Part shown: one piece after another, positions 52,876 through 53,638 of the stretch
Layout: every line of letters begins with the position of its first letter
How positions within the stretch are numbered: the stretch's first letter is position 1
DNA from: Bacteroidales bacterium
Lineage (GTDB): Bacteria; Bacteroidota; Bacteroidia; Bacteroidales; UBA1556
Direction: 5' to 3'
Assembly: GCA_023145955.1 (NCBI GenBank)
Contig: JAGLDA010000004.1
Coordinates: 1-53,638 of the forward strand
Length of the DNA stretch: 53,638 nt
Notes under the pieces: model-generated
Databases searched by the model: none
What the model was told of the DNA's origin: nothing
The model's input: the letters and a program-made list of their open reading frames with translations, nothing else
Position numbers and translations under genes: made by a program

Positions 52876-53520
52876 ATGAAAAGAATTACAATATTATTAT
52901 TAGCGCTATTAACTATAAACATAAGTAGCTATTCTCAAATTAATGATACCAAGGCAAAGAGTATTCTAGAAGAAATATCTAAAAAGGCTAAAACTTTTGA
53001 CAATCTTAAATTTCAATTTAATTATAGAATGCAAGATAAAGCCCACAAAATAGACAATTCTTTACCCGGAAGCATTGTAATGGATGGAGATATGTACAAC
53101 CTACATATAATGGGAAGAAACATTGTATCTGATGGTACTACTTTATGGACTCACGATCCTGATGCTGAAGAAATCCAAATTAGCAATGTTGATAAATCAA
53201 AAGATAGTTTTGGTTTTTTAAAAGTAATAACTAGTGTAGATGATAGTTATAAAGCAAAATACATTAAAAGTGCTAAGGAAAACGGAAGAGATATTCATAT
53301 AATTGACCTTACACCAAAAGAAGCTAAATCGTACTATAAAATTCGCATAAAAGTAGACAAGGTAAATAGCTGGATAAATGAAGCTATTATTTTTGAAAAG
53401 GATAACATTCAATATACTTTTAATGTTGAGAAGTTTGAAACAAATTTAAATTTACCTAAGGGTTATTTTAAAATTGATGCTAATAAATACCCTGATTCAG
53501 AGGTTGTAGATCTACGATAA
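52876..53520 (+). CDS. LolA-like outer-membrane lipoprotein carrier protein
   Basis: The 214-residue protein has a signal peptide (MKRITILLLALLTINISSYSQ) and a LolA/LolB-like half-barrel: KAKSILEEISKKAKTFDNLKFQFNYRM, GSIVMDGDMYNLHIMGRNIVSDGTTLWTHDPDAEEIQISNVD, and KVDKVNSWINEAIIFEKDNIQYTFNVEKFETN. LolA carries lipoproteins across the periplasm. The gene lies 64 bases downstream of ftsK, an order common in this phylum, and is closed by a strong terminator. LolA-like relatives of other function exist in Bacteroidota, so the name is by family. Confidence 0.85.
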   Translation: MKRITILLLALLTINISSYSQINDTKAKSILEEISKKAKTFDNLKFQFNYRMQDKAHKIDNSLPGSIVMDGDMYNLHIMGRNIVSDGTTLWTHDPDAEEIQISNVDKSKDSFGFLKVITSVDDSYKAKYIKSAKENGRDIHIIDLTPKEAKSYYKIRIKVDKVNSWINEAIIFEKDNIQYTFNVEKFETNLNLPKGYFKIDANKYPDSEVVDLR

Positions 53521-53533
53521 TTAGAATTACTTC

Positions 53534-53581
53534 ATAAAGCAAAAGGTCGAAAATATTAATACTTTAGACCTTTTGCTTTAT
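53534..53581 (+). terminator. Intrinsic terminator after the LolA-like gene
   Basis: ATAAAGCAAAAGGTC (53534-53548) and GACCTTTTGCTTTAT (53567-53581) form a perfect 15-base stem with an 18-base loop, followed by TTATTT on the plus strand. Confidence 0.93.
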
Positions 53582-53638
53582 TTATTTAAATTGGTATAAT
53601 ACTTACAAATAGGTTGAATTACTCTCCCCTATTTAGGC

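Noticed and set aside
1..53638. tRNA genes, rRNA genes, CRISPR arrays, riboswitches
   Set aside because: I looked through the intergenic regions for cloverleaf-like GC-rich segments, regular direct repeats and known riboswitch cores and saw none; the gaps are AT-rich.

Overview
The window is an AT-rich bacterial chromosome segment that I assign to the phylum Bacteroidota, probably a Bacteroidales-like lineage. The assignment rests on repeated Bacteroidota-type promoters (-33 TTTG, -7 TAnnTTTG) upstream of many genes, a short (288 aa) primary sigma factor, a secreted protein with a gliding-motility/type IX secretion type B C-terminal domain, families largely confined to this phylum (DUF4831, BT_3928-like, DUF6089) and near absence of Shine-Dalgarno sequences. 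No tRNA, rRNA, CRISPR array, integrase or transposase gene was seen.

Layout. (1) 1-1.5 kb: two genes on the minus strand, a small unknown protein and a PD-(D/E)XK nuclease-like protein, bounded by inverted copies of a GTTGGCGTTA-type motif. This looks like one cassette of an integron-like array that continues to the left. (2) 1.6-7.6 kb, plus strand: a FadR-type regulator with a near-canonical FadR operator on its own promoter, then FAD-dependent glycerol-3-phosphate dehydrogenase, an alkyl-DHAP-synthase-like FAD oxidase and an FGGY kinase. I infer a lipid or ether-lipid/glycerol-phosphate locus sensing acyl-CoA. (3) 7.6-16 kb, minus: sbcC, sbcD, a YhhN-type lysoplasmalogenase, rlmI and aspA. 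(4) 16-26.6 kb, mixed: DUF4831 lipoprotein, a 1044-aa multi-PAS histidine kinase with a degenerate receiver, a DivIC/FtsB-like protein, orphan butyrate kinase, HtrA protease, rpoD and two hypotheticals. (5) 26.6-42.7 kb, minus: an ABC permease, DoxX/MauE-like protein, DUF1599 protein, TPR lipoprotein, def, ruvX, tpiA, two Skp/OmpH proteins, bamA, uppS, DUF6089, nadK, prfB (with intact programmed +1 frameshift), recX, rng and a 29-residue basic protein. This is mainly an envelope and housekeeping block. (6) 42.7-53.6 kb: an HU/IHF protein, a 608-aa Cys-containing TIM-barrel-like protein of unknown function, the T9SS cargo protein, a GT4 glycosyltransferase, an exported hypothetical, ftsK and a LolA-like carrier.

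Repeats: three non-coding repeat elements stand out: a nested REP-like palindrome at 4084-4206, a nested palindromic element at 20601-20874 whose left arm includes a stop codon, and a MITE-like element with ATACCAA ends at 40517-40678.

The best candidates for something undescribed are the FadR-controlled G3P dehydrogenase/AGPS-like/kinase locus, the 608-aa six-cysteine protein, and the cassette at the left edge. All functional links are inferred from sequence and context only.
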